This document shows positions 29,322 to 39,900 of a DNA stretch of 64,000 bases, one piece after another. Each line of letters begins with the position of its first letter. The stretch's first letter is position 1. The position numbers and the translations under genes are program-made. The notes beneath the pieces are model-generated. The model ran no database searches. It was given only the letters and a program-made list of their open reading frames with translations, and had not been told where the DNA came from. The DNA lies in NCBI RefSeq assembly GCF_000420625.1, contig NZ_ATVH01000015.1:406182-470181 (forward strand), written 5' to 3'. The DNA is from Fodinicurvata sediminis DSM 21159 (GTDB taxonomy: Bacteria > Pseudomonadota > Alphaproteobacteria > Kiloniellales > DSM-21159).

Positions 29322-30611
29322 TTAGAGGAAGGCAAACTTGATCGCGAAGAGGATGGCGATCAGGTAAACCGCGACCGGGCACTGCGCCGGACGTCCGGAG
29401 AGCAGCTTGATGACTGCATAGGAAATGAAGCCGATACCGATGCCGTCGGCGATGGAATAGGTGAACGGCATGGCGATGGCCGTGATGACCGCTGGCGTCG
29501 ATTCCGTGACATCCGTCCAGTCCAGTTCGGCAAGGCCGCGGGCCATGATGCAGGCCACATAGAGCAGGGCCGGTGCCGTCGCGTAGGACGGGATGGTATA
29601 AGCCAGCGGCGAGATGAAGAGGCACAGCAGGAACAAGAGTGCCACCACGACGGCCGTCAGCCCGGTGCGCCCGCCTTGCTGGATACCTGCGGCGCTCTCG
29701 ATGTAGCAGGTGGTGGTCGAGGTTCCGAGCAGGGAGCCTGCCACCGAGGCCGAGGAGTCCGACAGCAGGGCCTGACGCAGGCGCGGCAGACGACCGTTTT
29801 CATCCAGCAGGCCGCCGCGATGCGCCACGCCTACCAGAGTGCCGGCGGTATCGAAGAGGTCGACCAGAAGGAAGGTGAAGACGATGGTCACCAGACCGAT
29901 CTGCAGGGCGCCGGCGATATCCAGTTGCATAAATGTCGGTGCCGGGTTGGGCGGCAGGTCGAGGAAGCCTTCGAACTCTGAAATGCCAAGGCCGACACCG
30001 ATTGCAGTGACCAGCAGGATGCCGATAATGACGGAGCCTGGAATGCGGTGGACGTCCAGTGCGACCATGACGAAGAAGCCGAACAGGGCCAGAATGGCCG
30101 GCCAAGCTGTCAGGTCTCCCAGTGTGATCAGGGTGGCCTCGCTGGCCACGACGATTCCGGCGTTCTGCATGGCGATGATGGCCAGGAATAGGCCGATGCC
30201 GGCCGAGATCGCCATCTTCAGACTGCGCGGTATGGCATTGATGATCCATTCACGCACGGGCAGCAGGGACAGGATCAGGAAGAGGACGCCTGACAGGAAG
30301 ACAGCGCCCAGGGCGACCTGCCACTCGTAACCCATGCCGAGGACGACGCCATAGGTGAAATAGGCGTTCAGTCCCATGCCCGGCGCCAGGGCGATGGGAT
30401 AGTTGGCATAGAGTCCCATGATCAGTGTGCCGATGGCAGCCGCCACGCAGGTGGCGACGAAGACGGCGCCGAAATCCATCCCCGTTTCCGACAGGATAGC
30501 CGGATTGACGAAGGTGATGTAGGCCATGGTCAGGAAGGTGGTGAAGCCGGCCAGTACCTCTGTACGAACGGTCGTGCCGTGTTCGGCCAGCTTGAAATAG
30601 GATTGCAGCAT
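29322..30611 (-). CDS. AzgA-type purine (adenine/guanine/hypoxanthine) permease
   Basis: A 429-aa NCS2-superfamily transporter of the AzgA/GhxP/PbuG branch with about 14 membrane segments. It opens with FKLAEHGTTVRTEVLAGFTT and has APGMGLNAYFTYGVVLGMGY, then the AGTLVGVAHRGGLLDENGRL block that marks this branch. It should import adenine, guanine or hypoxanthine with protons. GGGGGCAAG precedes the ATG. The leader carries a CTGCCG/CGGCAG hairpin but no recognisable purine riboswitch. An adenine deaminase gene lies in the same window (51213), though far away. Confidence 0.9.
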   Translation of the reverse strand: MLQSYFKLAEHGTTVRTEVLAGFTTFLTMAYITFVNPAILSETGMDFGAVFVATCVAAAIGTLIMGLYANYPIALAPGMGLNAYFTYGVVLGMGYEWQVALGAVFLSGVLFLILSLLPVREWIINAIPRSLKMAISAGIGLFLAIIAMQNAGIVVASEATLITLGDLTAWPAILALFGFFVMVALDVHRIPGSVIIGILLVTAIGVGLGISEFEGFLDLPPNPAPTFMQLDIAGALQIGLVTIVFTFLLVDLFDTAGTLVGVAHRGGLLDENGRLPRLRQALLSDSSASVAGSLLGTSTTTCYIESAAGIQQGGRTGLTAVVVALLFLLCLFISPLAYTIPSYATAPALLYVACIMARGLAELDWTDVTESTPAVITAIAMPFTYSIADGIGIGFISYAVIKLLSGRPAQCPVAVYLIAILFAIKFAFL

Positions 30612-30753
30612 CTTGCCCCCTTTCTGCAGACCTGCCGCACGTGGCTGCCACGGCAGCAGGGTCCTTAAGTCTAAGACGCCGGGAAAGTGTCTTCCCCCTT
30701 CTCTCCAGCGTCTTTCCCCTTGCCGGAAAACGCGCCTAAGCTATCCTCTCAGC

Positions 30754-31158
30754 ATGGTAAAAGGCTACAGCTTATTTCTCATCGCGGCTTCCCTGGCGCT
30801 TCCCCTCTCTGTGGCAGCGGAAAGCAGGAAAGTCACGATCTCCCATGCAGACTGCCGCCTGTTACAGCCCTATCAACCGGACAGCGGGCAAAACCCGGAT
30901 TACGAACCGGGCGTCGATGTGGAAGGGAATGCCGTGGCACCGGCCGATCTAGGCGGAGGCGGCCGATTCGACCTGCCGGAGCAGTTCACCTTCCCATTGG
31001 AAATAACGCCCTTTCCCGACAGTGCCTTTTCTTCTTCTGCCATCCGCTTGGGTGAGATTCGAGTCGACAAGGATGGGGCAGCCTATTGGAATGGAGAGCC
31101 TCTGACAGGCAGGGATCGCTATCTGGTGGCGACGGAATGCCTGGAAAATTCCAGGTAG
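30754..31158 (+). CDS. Secreted hypothetical protein
   Basis: 134 aa. ATG 30754 gives a clear signal peptide (MVKGYSLFLIAASLALPLSVAAES) with likely cleavage after AAE or nearby. The mature part is acidic, has two cysteines (HADCRLL and ATECLEN) that could form a disulfide, and includes a segment DLPEQFTFPLEITPFP. I do not recognise the family. The open frame continues upstream to 30613, inside the permease promoter region, without a better start. It is isolated, divergent from the permease. Confidence 0.7.
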   Translation: MVKGYSLFLIAASLALPLSVAAESRKVTISHADCRLLQPYQPDSGQNPDYEPGVDVEGNAVAPADLGGGGRFDLPEQFTFPLEITPFPDSAFSSSAIRLGEIRVDKDGAAYWNGEPLTGRDRYLVATECLENSR

Positions 31159-31256
31159 GCAGTGTAATCCAACTGCCCGCTGAGATTGTTGATGCATTTT
31201 CTGCTGCATGGGCTATTCTCCCTCAACCATAGGGTGGGGAAAGGCTGGAGGAAGCG

Positions 31257-31808
31257 GTGCTGCAGGCAAAGGAAGTTGCGCTTACCGAGAACGATTTTCC
31301 GGACCTGTACCGGATTTTCGCCTATTGGCGGAGCCTGGCTCCAGGTGGTGGACTTCCGCTCAAGAAAGACCTGGATCCCCTTGAGCTGCGCGAGTGGCTT
31401 GACTGGATTTTCCTGATCGGAGTTGCGCGAAACGAGCAGGGCGCACTGGATTTCAATTTTCGCCTGGTTGGCGAAGGTGTCACGGCTATCCATCATACGC
31501 GTTTGAAGGGCAAGCGTCCGCAAGACCTGAATCCTCCTCAGTTCGGACGCATGCTGTACCGTCATTACTGCGAGACTGTCGAACGTGGGGAGCCGCTGGT
31601 TCACTGGCTTGCCGGCTGGGAAAAAAGCAAGGCGCCCGAGTACTACCGGATCCTTCTGCCGCTTGGCGACGAGGGAGGAAAGATCGGCTATCTACTGGCC
31701 GCGGACCATCATCCGCCCAGCCTGCGGCAGCTTTCTGAAGCCTATTTCCGTGAAGCCCAACGAGGTTACCAGGATTCAGCAAAGCTCCTGGAGTTTCGCT
31801 ACCATTAG
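31257..31808 (+). CDS. PAS_5 domain protein
   Basis: A 183-aa soluble protein matching the alphaproteobacterial PAS_5 family (PF07310) by eye: LYRIFAYWRSLAPGGGLPLK, DLDPLELREWLDWIFLIG, FNFRLVGEGV and YRILLPLGDEGG. These small proteins consist of the PAS-like fold alone, with no output domain; function unknown. The start is GTG 31257 with GGAGG nine bases upstream. It lies alone between a secreted protein and an exchanger. Confidence 0.8.
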   Translation: MLQAKEVALTENDFPDLYRIFAYWRSLAPGGGLPLKKDLDPLELREWLDWIFLIGVARNEQGALDFNFRLVGEGVTAIHHTRLKGKRPQDLNPPQFGRMLYRHYCETVERGEPLVHWLAGWEKSKAPEYYRILLPLGDEGGKIGYLLAADHHPPSLRQLSEAYFREAQRGYQDSAKLLEFRYH

Positions 31809-31930
31809 AGGTGCTTTATCCTGCCGCCGAGGCCGTGGCAATCACCTGTTTGTGGCCACTTGTTTTGCGAAGGGGGCCTCCCATTTGATGGCCTCGTGTT
31901 CCTCATCAGGCAAGTGCTGACGGTATCATC

Positions 31931-32890
31931 ATGTCATGGCTGTTTCTTCTGGCGGGACTGGTTCTGTTGCTTCTGGGCGGAGAACTGCTGGTTCGCGGTG
32001 CCGTTGCGAGCGCCACGCGGCTGGGCATCTCTCCCATGCTGATTGGTATAACCCTGGTGGGCTTCGGTACCTCCACGCCGGAATTGCTGACCAGCGTCAA
32101 TGCGGCCCTTGCCGGCTCTCCCGGCATCGCCGTGGGCAATGTTGTGGGCTCGAACATCGCGAACATACTGCTGATTCTGGGCATTTCCGCGTTGCTGGCC
32201 CCCTTGCTGGTGGACCCGGCCGCGCTCAAGCGCGATGGGGCCATGTTGCTGGTCACCAGCCTGGCGGCCTGCCTTTTGGTGCTGTCAGGCGAGGTCACCG
32301 CGGTCATGGGGGCCGGAATGATCGCGGTCCTGGTGGCATATGTTGTCTGGTGCTATCTGCAGGAACGCCGCAGCCAGGATGCCGGGGCGCGCATGCACAG
32401 GCATGAGGCCGAAGCCTTCGTGCCTGCAGGCACGCCTCCCCTATGGCGAAGTCTGGGGGTGGCGCTGGCCGGGCTGGCGTCTACGCTTGCCGGTGCCAAG
32501 CTGCTGGTTTCCGGTGCCATTGAACTTGCGGCGGTTGCCGGTCTTTCGGAAACACTGATTGGCCTGACCATTGTGGCGGTGGGCACGTCGCTGCCGGAAT
32601 TGGTGACCTCGGTCATGGCTGCACTGCGCCGCCAGACGGATGTGGCTTTCGGCAACATCGTGGGCTCCAACATCTTCAACCTGCTGGGCATTCTGGGCGT
32701 GACCGCCCTGGTCGAGGACATTCCTATACCGCAGGAGATATTGGGTCTCGATCTCTGGGTCATGCTGGCGGCGACCCTGCTGCTGCTTCTTGCCGCCTGG
32801 AGCGGCCGCCGGCTGTCGCGTCTGGAGGGCGGCATCTTCCTGGGCGGCTACCTGCTCTATCTCACAGTGCTTGTCGTCAGCAACAGTTAG
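31931..32890 (+). CDS. Na+/Ca2+ exchanger family (CaCA) protein
   Basis: A 319-aa cation antiporter of the YrbG type with about ten membrane helices in two inverted repeats. The alpha-1 motif GFGTSTPELLTSV with GSNIANILLILG, and alpha-2 AVGTSLPELVTSVMAA with GSNIFNLLGILG, carry the ion-binding Glu/Asn/Ser residues. A charged loop near residues 135-165 separates the halves. It probably exports Ca2+ in exchange for Na+ or H+. It converges with the aldolase gene with only two bases between stops. Confidence 0.92.
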   Translation: MSWLFLLAGLVLLLLGGELLVRGAVASATRLGISPMLIGITLVGFGTSTPELLTSVNAALAGSPGIAVGNVVGSNIANILLILGISALLAPLLVDPAALKRDGAMLLVTSLAACLLVLSGEVTAVMGAGMIAVLVAYVVWCYLQERRSQDAGARMHRHEAEAFVPAGTPPLWRSLGVALAGLASTLAGAKLLVSGAIELAAVAGLSETLIGLTIVAVGTSLPELVTSVMAALRRQTDVAFGNIVGSNIFNLLGILGVTALVEDIPIPQEILGLDLWVMLAATLLLLLAAWSGRRLSRLEGGIFLGGYLLYLTVLVVSNS

Positions 32891-32892
32891 TC

Positions 32893-33675
32893 TCAGCGCT
32901 TCAGGTCGGGCAGCCCTTCCCGAAAATGGCGGCTGAGCGCGCTGGCTTGACGGTGCAGCAGGCCGATATCTCCGCCCACGGCCACGAACAGGGCCCCTTC
33001 CTTCAGGCACTGCCAGGCCATCTCCTGCTCAGGGGCCAGTATGCCTGGTGCCTTGCCGGCGGCCAGGATACGAGCAAAGGCATGCGATATGGCCTGGCGG
33101 ACGTCAGGATGGCCGGCATCGCCCAGATGGCCCAGACTTGCGGAGAGATCGGCAGGTCCGATGAAGACACCCTCTACGCCTTCGGTGGCGGCGATGGCAT
33201 CAATGTTGTCGAGCCCCTTTACGGTTTCCACCTGGACCAGAAGGCAGAGGCCCTCATCAGCCGTGGTTGCATAGTCGGGTACGGTGCTGAAGCGCGATGC
33301 CCTTGCAAAGGCACTGCCCACGCCCCGCTGGCCGCGGGGTGGGTATTGGGTGGCGGCCACAAGCTCCCGGGCCTGTTCGGCCGTTTCGACCATGGGGATC
33401 AGCAGGGTCTGTGCACCGATATCCAGCATCTGCTTGATCAGATGCGTCTGGCCCACCGGTGGCCGGACGATGGGATGTACCGGATAGGGTGCAAGGGCCT
33501 GCAGCTGCTGCAGGATGGAGCGAACATCGTTGGGCGAATGCTCCGCGTCGATCAGAAGCCAGTCAAAGCCTGTACCGGCACAGACCTCGGCGGCATAGGA
33601 ATCGGCCAGCGACATCCAAAGCCCGATCTGTGGCTGTTTCTGTCTCAGGGCCGTTTTGAAACTGTTATCCTGCAT
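32893..33675 (-). CDS. HpcH/HpaI family aldolase
   Basis: About 260 aa, a class II metal-dependent aldolase of the 2,4-dihydroxyhept-2-enedioate / 2-keto-3-deoxy-L-rhamnonate type. Signatures are [59 protein letters not shown] and [13 protein letters not shown] use ATG 33675 ([10 protein letters not shown]), with GGGGGCGAAC upstream, and not the open start at 33705. It has no pathway neighbours here, so the physiological substrate is unknown. Confidence 0.87.
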   Translation of the reverse strand: MQDNSFKTALRQKQPQIGLWMSLADSYAAEVCAGTGFDWLLIDAEHSPNDVRSILQQLQALAPYPVHPIVRPPVGQTHLIKQMLDIGAQTLLIPMVETAEQARELVAATQYPPRGQRGVGSAFARASRFSTVPDYATTADEGLCLLVQVETVKGLDNIDAIAATEGVEGVFIGPADLSASLGHLGDAGHPDVRQAISHAFARILAAGKAPGILAPEQEMAWQCLKEGALFVAVGGDIGLLHRQASALSRHFREGLPDLKR

Positions 33676-33817
33676 GTTCGCCCCCAGTTTATGGTCAAGG
33701 ATCACTCAGGCTGCCGTGTTCAGGCCAGCCTGTCATCCACAATGCCTGCCTCGACAGGCTTTGCTGGTGGTCCGGTTAACGGCTTATGATAGAAGTTCGA
33801 GTCTGCTGTGAAAGGTT

Positions 33818-34468
33818 CTAGCTGTTCTCGAGTCTCGTTCGGATCATGCTGCGGGAAAGGTATCCATAGGGAATCAGCAGGAACCAGGCGTAGAGCGCAA
33901 GGTTTTCAAGGAACAAGGCGCAGAGGACGGAAATCAAGCCGACCAGTGCGCCGCCCAGCAATCGGATGCGGATGATGCGAACCAGACGATGCCTGTCCGG
34001 GTCCTGCTTGAGAAGCGGCAATGCAGAGGAAAGCATGGCGATCAGCAGGCACCAACTGATCATGAGGATTCCGGAAAACGCGATAATGGAGCCGCTGTCG
34101 GCATCGAAGATGACGAGGTTGTTCAGGCTCCAGGGTGTCAGAGTCACACTCGCCAGGAACAGCAGGTTCAGAATATAAAGGCCAGGCGTTTCGCCAGGCA
34201 TCTGGTCCGTCACCAGGTGATGGAGGCGCCAGAGGTTTCCGACGATGAAAAAGCAGATGAAATAACCTTCCAGTGTGCCGCTGTTCTGGTACAGCGCGGT
34301 GAGGAAGCCGTTGTTCCCGGCCGCCTCCGGCAGCTTGAGTTCCAGAGCCAGCAAAGTCAGCACGATGGCGAAAATGCCATCGGAAAGGGTTTCGATCCTC
34401 GCCAAGGAAGGTGTGAAGCGGCCAAGCGACAAATCAGCCCCCTGTTGTTCCCTTACCACGGATGACAT
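33818..34468 (-). CDS. TMEM175/DUF1211 family potassium channel-like protein
   Basis: 216 aa from ATG 34468, which has an AAAGGAGC ribosome-binding site; the open frame extends to 34549 without support. The diagnostic first helix is RIETLSDGIFAIVLTLLALE, matching the RxxxFSDG-FAI-TLL signature whose residues line the pore in TMEM175. Six membrane segments are visible (about 16-38, 50-72, 90-108, 118-140, 160-180, 185-205). Bacterial members conduct K+ as tetramers; actual function here is untested. Confidence 0.85.
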   Translation of the reverse strand: MSSVVREQQGADLSLGRFTPSLARIETLSDGIFAIVLTLLALELKLPEAAGNNGFLTALYQNSGTLEGYFICFFIVGNLWRLHHLVTDQMPGETPGLYILNLLFLASVTLTPWSLNNLVIFDADSGSIIAFSGILMISWCLLIAMLSSALPLLKQDPDRHRLVRIIRIRLLGGALVGLISVLCALFLENLALYAWFLLIPYGYLSRSMIRTRLENS

Positions 34469-34546
34469 GCTCCTTTGAGCAGTCACTTTACGTTTATGCA
34501 AGCTTTCGGTGTGTATAAAGTTTTTGCAATAAGGGATTGCGCGCCG

Positions 34547-34568
34547 CACCTGCTTTGATCAGCAGGTG
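34547..34568. repeat. Inverted repeat between divergent genes
   Basis: CACCTGCT-ttgatc-AGCAGGTG, perfect 8-bp arms with a 6-base spacer, located between the TMEM175-like and SnoaL-like genes. It could be an operator or a small hairpin. Confidence 0.5.
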
Positions 34569-34611
34569 AAGTGCAGACAGGTCAAATTCACAGCATGAAT
34601 GGGAGGATACC

Positions 34612-35160
34612 TTGTTTCATCGCCTTCTATACGGTTCTGGCAAAGTTATCTGTCTGCTGTCGATTATGGTGGTGCTGCTGTTTGCCGGCAGCTTGTCGAC
34701 CGTTGCCGCTGCGGACGGGACAAGCAACCAGGCTCAGGAGGACCGGAAAGCGATCAACCAATTGATGGAGCAATTCTACAAGGGCTTCTCGGAGAAGGAT
34801 GCCGAGATGCTGGATGGCCTCTACACTGATGATGCCGACTGGACCAATGCCTTCGGGCATGAGGAGACAGGCAATGATGCGATCATCAAGTATTTGCGGG
34901 GCCTGTTTGCGGATTCATCCTTTGCTGCAGGTAAAATCATTTCTGCGCCTGATATCACGGTGCTGCCGATCAACGAAGACGCCGTGATGGTAAAGACCTT
35001 CGTGAAGATCAAGGGACAGGAAACCATAAAAGGGAAGGTTCTGCCTGTACGTCACACCTATTCCATGAAGGTGCTTGCACGCCAGCCTGATGGTACATGG
35101 TTGATCAAGGCAGACATGTATATGGATGCACGCAGCGAGGTGACTTATCAGCAGGAATAA
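34612..35160 (+). CDS. Secreted SnoaL/NTF2-like protein
   Basis: 182 aa with an N-terminal hydrophobic signal segment (about residues 11-33, VICLLSIMVVLLFAGSLS followed by VAAADG). The mature region DRKAINQLMEQFYKGFSEKD, YTDDADWTNAFG and the C-terminal DGTWLIKADMYMD match the SnoaL/DUF4440 cone-shaped fold. Such proteins bind small hydrophobic ligands or act as enzymes; no catalytic role can be assigned. The start is TTG 34612 with GGGAGG five bases upstream. Otherwise isolated. Confidence 0.75.
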   Translation: MFHRLLYGSGKVICLLSIMVVLLFAGSLSTVAAADGTSNQAQEDRKAINQLMEQFYKGFSEKDAEMLDGLYTDDADWTNAFGHEETGNDAIIKYLRGLFADSSFAAGKIISAPDITVLPINEDAVMVKTFVKIKGQETIKGKVLPVRHTYSMKVLARQPDGTWLIKADMYMDARSEVTYQQE

Positions 35161-35313
35161 GCTTACCGAAATTGCTGAAGGAAGGCACAAGAGGTGTTGG
35201 CAGGCTGACAGTGTCGTGCTGTTCGCCGGAGGGTGTCAGGGTCCTTTTGCGGAAAAAAAGCGGAAGAAGGAAGTTTTCCTGAGTGATTGAACTAATTGTC
35301 GTAGAAGGAAAAT

Positions 35314-35333
35314 ATTGAAGTGATTTCTTCAAT
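35314..35333. repeat. Inverted repeat upstream of receiver-EAL gene
   Basis: ATTGAAG-tgattt-CTTCAAT, perfect 7-bp arms, 84 bases before the receiver-EAL start. Possible operator; no regulator is known. Confidence 0.4.
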
Positions 35334-35416
35334 TCCGAAGATGCTACTTCTGAGGAAAGCGCGTAAGGTGAACGCTATCTGGAAATCATGGAAAAGGCAG
35401 GGAACAGTTCGGGGTC

Positions 35417-36604
35417 ATGGTGGTGATTGACGCATCCAGCGTGCTGGTGGTGGATGACCAGGAGGAGGTCTGTAACCTTGCTGTTCAGCAGTTGGAAAGA
35501 ATCGGCCTGAGGGCCGAGGGTGTCTGCACGAAAGCAGAACTGGCATCGGCCCTGGACCAGGCGCATCCGGATTTTCTGCTGCTGGACCTGTCGCTTGGCG
35601 ATAGCGATGCTGTCGAGATTTTCCAGATGCTCAGCCAGCGCAGCTTTATCGGAAGAACCATCCTGATGAGTGGGCACGGCGCACCGGTTCTGGAGCACGC
35701 CCGGCGAATCGGCCAGCGCAGCGGCATCATGATCGGTGGAATCTTGCGAAAGCCTTTCCGTCAGCAGGATCTGCGCGATTTGCTTTCCAGCAAACCGGCA
35801 CCGGCGCGCAGCGATGAAACCGAAGCAACTTCCAGCGGTGAGCCCGCTCTGTTGCAGGAGGCATTGCGCGGCCAGTGGCTGGAATTCTGGTACCAGCCCA
35901 AGATCGATCTTGAGACACTTGACGTGGTCGGAGCCGAAAGCCTGGCGCGCATTCGTCATCCGGAACGCGGCGTCCTTGCGCCGGCCGTCTTCCTGCCAGA
36001 GGCTGGAACGGATGCGTTGCATGCCTTGACCCTGCAGGCTGTGGAAGAAGCCTTTGCCATGGGACCTCGCTTGGACGGGCTGTTGTCAAATCCCCGCATC
36101 TCCATCAACCTGGCCGGGCGCACACTTCAGCATCCGGCCTTGCTGGACCAGCTGAAGGGAATCCGTGATCTGGCTGAATCGCCAACGCAGCTGATCCTGG
36201 AGATTACAGAGAGTGACTTGATCGAGGATGCGGAAGCGGCCCAGGAATTTGCCATGCGGGCCGTGCTGCACGGCTTTGCCGTTTCGATCGATGACTTCGG
36301 CAGCGGCTATTCCACCTTCGAGCGCTTGCGCCATATTCCCTTTTCGGAATTGAAGCTGGAGCGCAGCGTGGTCAATGGCTGTGCCCGGGACCGACAGTTG
36401 CGCAGCATCTGTCAGGCTGCCGCCCAACTGGGGCATGATTTCGAAGCCGAGGTCGTGGGCGAAGGCGTGGAAGAGGCCGATGACCTGGAGGTCTTGCGCG
36501 AACTGGGTTTTGACCTGGTTCAAGGTTTTTACTTTGCACGTCCCATGCCGGCAGACGACTTTCTGGCCTATGTTAGGGACAGCCAGAACAGGGAGGTGCC
36601 ATGA
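35417..36604 (+). CDS. Response regulator with receiver and EAL domains
   Basis: A 395-aa cytoplasmic protein. Receiver: VLVVDDQEE at residues 9-17, phosphoacceptor Asp in FLLLDLSLGD (about residue 59), and ILRKPF. The EAL domain (about 150-390) would hydrolyse cyclic di-GMP. Its signature is ESLAR in place of EALLR, and the K-I-D position reads KLE. The other key residues remain: ISINLAGRTL, LEITESDL, DDFGSGYS, VVGEGVEE and QGFYFARP. It could be active or weakened. Architecture resembles RocR/PvrR. The membrane-bound hybrid kinase 380 bases downstream is a candidate partner. Confidence 0.88.
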   Translation: MVVIDASSVLVVDDQEEVCNLAVQQLERIGLRAEGVCTKAELASALDQAHPDFLLLDLSLGDSDAVEIFQMLSQRSFIGRTILMSGHGAPVLEHARRIGQRSGIMIGGILRKPFRQQDLRDLLSSKPAPARSDETEATSSGEPALLQEALRGQWLEFWYQPKIDLETLDVVGAESLARIRHPERGVLAPAVFLPEAGTDALHALTLQAVEEAFAMGPRLDGLLSNPRISINLAGRTLQHPALLDQLKGIRDLAESPTQLILEITESDLIEDAEAAQEFAMRAVLHGFAVSIDDFGSGYSTFERLRHIPFSELKLERSVVNGCARDRQLRSICQAAAQLGHDFEAEVVGEGVEEADDLEVLRELGFDLVQGFYFARPMPADDFLAYVRDSQNREVP

Positions 36605-36983
36605 CACTCGCCGACTTCCATGAGCGCAATAACTCTCAGACCATATCAAGGGCCAGAGACGGGCTGCATCCGAACAACAAGGTGCGCGGCGCTTGATCGA
36701 ATAGCTGCACTTCGCGGGATCAACGGTCCTATACTTCGAAGTCGCGGCATATTGAGATCTTCATGACACTGCAATGCACGGCAACCTCAGTAGCTGTCGT
36801 TTGTGCAGTGATGGTGGCCCAAGTAAGGGGAAATGCGGCTCATTTCGAAGCTTTCTGGTGGTTGGCTGGAGAGCGTTGAAGCTCCCTTGTGATTCCGCTT
36901 AATTGAACTTTTTTCAGATAGACACTTGTCAGTAGCGGATATTGCGAGAAAATATTACCTCATAGGGGATCAGGGAGTGCGAC
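36605..36983. other. 379-base intergenic region before the hybrid kinase
   Basis: No supported gene. A 31-codon open frame (36601-36696) begins with an ATGA overlap of the EAL stop but resembles nothing. The last 90 bases are AT-rich and probably hold the kinase promoter; TTGTCA near 36928 with an AT-rich block about 18 bases on is a weak candidate. Confidence 0.4.
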
Positions 36984-39900
36984 ATGAAAAGGGCAATCAT
37001 TCTTGCCAACATTCTTGTCGCCCTGATTCTATCCACACTGTTGGCCCTGCAGGCCATTGCGGAACGTGAGAGCTTCATCGAAGCGGCCTATCGGGATGCC
37101 GAGAACCTTACTGAAGCGCTTGCGGAACAGACGTCCCAGACGCTGAATGGGATTGACCTCGCCTTATCGACCTTAAATTCAAGCACACTTCTTGAAGCCG
37201 ACTCAGGCGAGAACCTGTCCGAGAAGCTGCACGAACTTTTGGTCAATCGTCAGCAGGCCTCCTCCGTCAGCTATGCCTATTTTGTCCTGGATGCCGAGGG
37301 ACGTGTTGTTGCCAGTTCCAGGGCTCCCGATCCTGGTGTGGCCGACCTGTCCGATTACCCGGTTTACCAACACCATCGTGACACCCCGGACAGTGGGCTG
37401 TTCATTGCACCGCCACGCACGGGAGAGGTCGGGCATGCAGAAGACCAGTGGTTGACCAACGTCTCGCGGCCCATACGGGCTGCGGATGGCTCTCTGGCAG
37501 GGGTTGTCGCTGCTGCGGTTTCCCTGGATTACCTTCTGAACTTCTACAACGCACTGCGCATCGGGGAGGAGGGTGTGGTCGGCCTGATGAACGCGCAGGG
37601 CCGGATCATTCTGCGAAGTCCCTTTGATGAAGAGACGGTTGGCGCGGACCTGAGTGGTAGCGAACTGTTCCACGAAGTGTTGACTCAGTCGGGAAGCGGT
37701 CGGTTTGAGCGCGTTTCGGCCCTAGATGGCATTCAACGTTATACGGCGTTCAGGCAAGTGGTCCATGAACCGGTCGGAGAAGAGCGGGCCACTGTATACG
37801 TCGGCCTTTCACGCGCGGAGGTGTTGGCACCCTGGTACGACCATCTTGTCTTCACAGGCCTGCTCGCGCTTTTGGGAATGGCGCTCTTCATTGCTGTTTC
37901 CGCCCTTTTCTGGCGCAGCCTGGTGCGCAGGCAGAGGTGGGATTCCGAACGTTCGGAACGCCTGAGGGTGCTGGCGCAGGAATCGGCGGCCCTGGGACAG
38001 TACAACGACGTAAAGGGATTGCTGCAGCACGTGACCGATGTTGCCAGCCGCCTGACCACGGCGCACCAGGCCCTGGCCAGCCTGACCCGCGATACCACTT
38101 ACGCACAAGCCGTGATGGCCTTGACGCTGTCGGACAAGTACGCCGCCTGGCGAGACTATGACGAGAAATCCGACGGCTCGGGAATCTATCACCTGGTCTG
38201 TGAAAACAACCAGGCCATGATGCTGACCCAGTGGGAGTTGGAGGCCCATCCTGCCTGGAAGGGTTTCGGTGATGCCAGGGACAGGCATCCCCCGATGCGG
38301 GGCTGGCTGGCGGTTCCGATCCTGGCCCAGGACGGAAGCAACCTTGGTCTGATCCAGCTGTCCGACAAGGCAGAGGGCGAATTTACCGAAGACGACCTGA
38401 ACGAGATGAAGCAGCTGGCCAGCATAGCCGGCGCTGCCCTGGAGAATCTGTTGTCCCTCCGTGCGCGGGATGATGCCCTGGCTGAGGCCAATGCAGCTCG
38501 GGAAGAAGTGGAGACCATCTTCAACTCGATCACGGATGCGGTGCTTGCCTTCGACCACGATTGGCGTTTCGTTTACCTGAATGGGCAGGCTGAAACCCTG
38601 CTTGGTCGGGAACAGGCCTATTTCCAGGGCAAGGTTCTCTGGGTGGAATTCCCGGACGTGATCGATACGGAACTTGATCACGCGTATCACCGGGCCGTTC
38701 AGGAACAGATACCTGTCAGTTTCGATTATTACTATCCGCCCATGGGCTCCTGGTTCGCCATCCGGGCATACCCCCATGCCAAGGGACTGACGGTTTATCT
38801 GCGCGACATCACCCAGCAGGTCGAAACGGAAGAGCGCCTGCGGCAGGCCCAGAAAATGGATGCCATTGGCCAGCTGACGGGCGGCATCGCTCACGACTTC
38901 AACAATCTGCTGACCGTCATTCTGGGCAACAGCGATGTGCTGGTGGAGGAACTCTCGCAAGCAGACGAGGGTCCACGCCTGCGGGCCGAGACCATCCAGA
39001 AGGCTGGCGAGCGGGCTTCTGAATTGACCCATCGCTTGCTGGCCTTTGCGCGCCGCCAACCCCTGAATCCACGTCCCACGGACCTGAACCAACTTGTGGC
39101 AGGTATGGGCGAGATGCTGCGGCGCACGCTGGGTGAGGAAATCAACATCGAGCTTGTGCGCGGCAGCGGCTTGTGGAAGGCGGTGGTGGATCCGCACGAA
39201 CTGGAGAATGCCGTCCTGAACCTGGCGATCAACGCGCGTGATGCCATGCCGGAGGGCGGCCGACTGACCATCGAGACGGCGAACATCGCTGTGGATGACA
39301 GCTATGCCGCCGCGCACGAGATGACCCCGGGACAGTATGTCATGCTGGCCGTGTCCGATACCGGGCAGGGCATGTCCGCGGATGTTCAGCAGAAAGCCTT
39401 CGAGCCCTTTTTCACGACCAAGCAGAAAGGAAAGGGCTCGGGACTCGGTCTTTCGATGGTCTATGGATTTGCACGCCAGACCGGCGGACAGGTGCGCATC
39501 TACAGCGAAGCGGAGGCTGGGACGACGATACGCCTTTACATTCCGCGCGCCGATGTCGAAACCGATACCAGAGAGGCGCCGGCAGCCTCTTCGTCACTCC
39601 AGTCCGGTACTGAGCAGATTCTGGTGGTGGAGGACGATGAACTGGTCCGCCGCCACACGGTCAACAGCCTTCGCAATCTGGGCTATGATGTTACAGAATG
39701 TGCCAATGGCCCTGCAGCCTTAACCTATTTCGAGGCAGAGGAGCATTTCAATCTGCTGCTGACGGACGTCATGCTGCCGGGGGGCATGACCGGAAAGCAG
39801 GTGGCGGATGAAGCCGTCAAGCATGCTCCGGACCTGAAGGTCCTGTTCATGTCGGGCTATACACAGAACGCCATCGTGCATCACGGGCGTCTGGATCCTG

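Noticed and set aside
30612..30700. Purine riboswitch upstream of the purine permease
   Set aside because: A GC-rich hairpin is present, but the two-loop purine aptamer signature is not.
36601..36696. 31-codon frame overlapping the receiver-EAL stop (ATGA)
   Set aside because: Too short and without any known motif; the overlap alone is not enough evidence.
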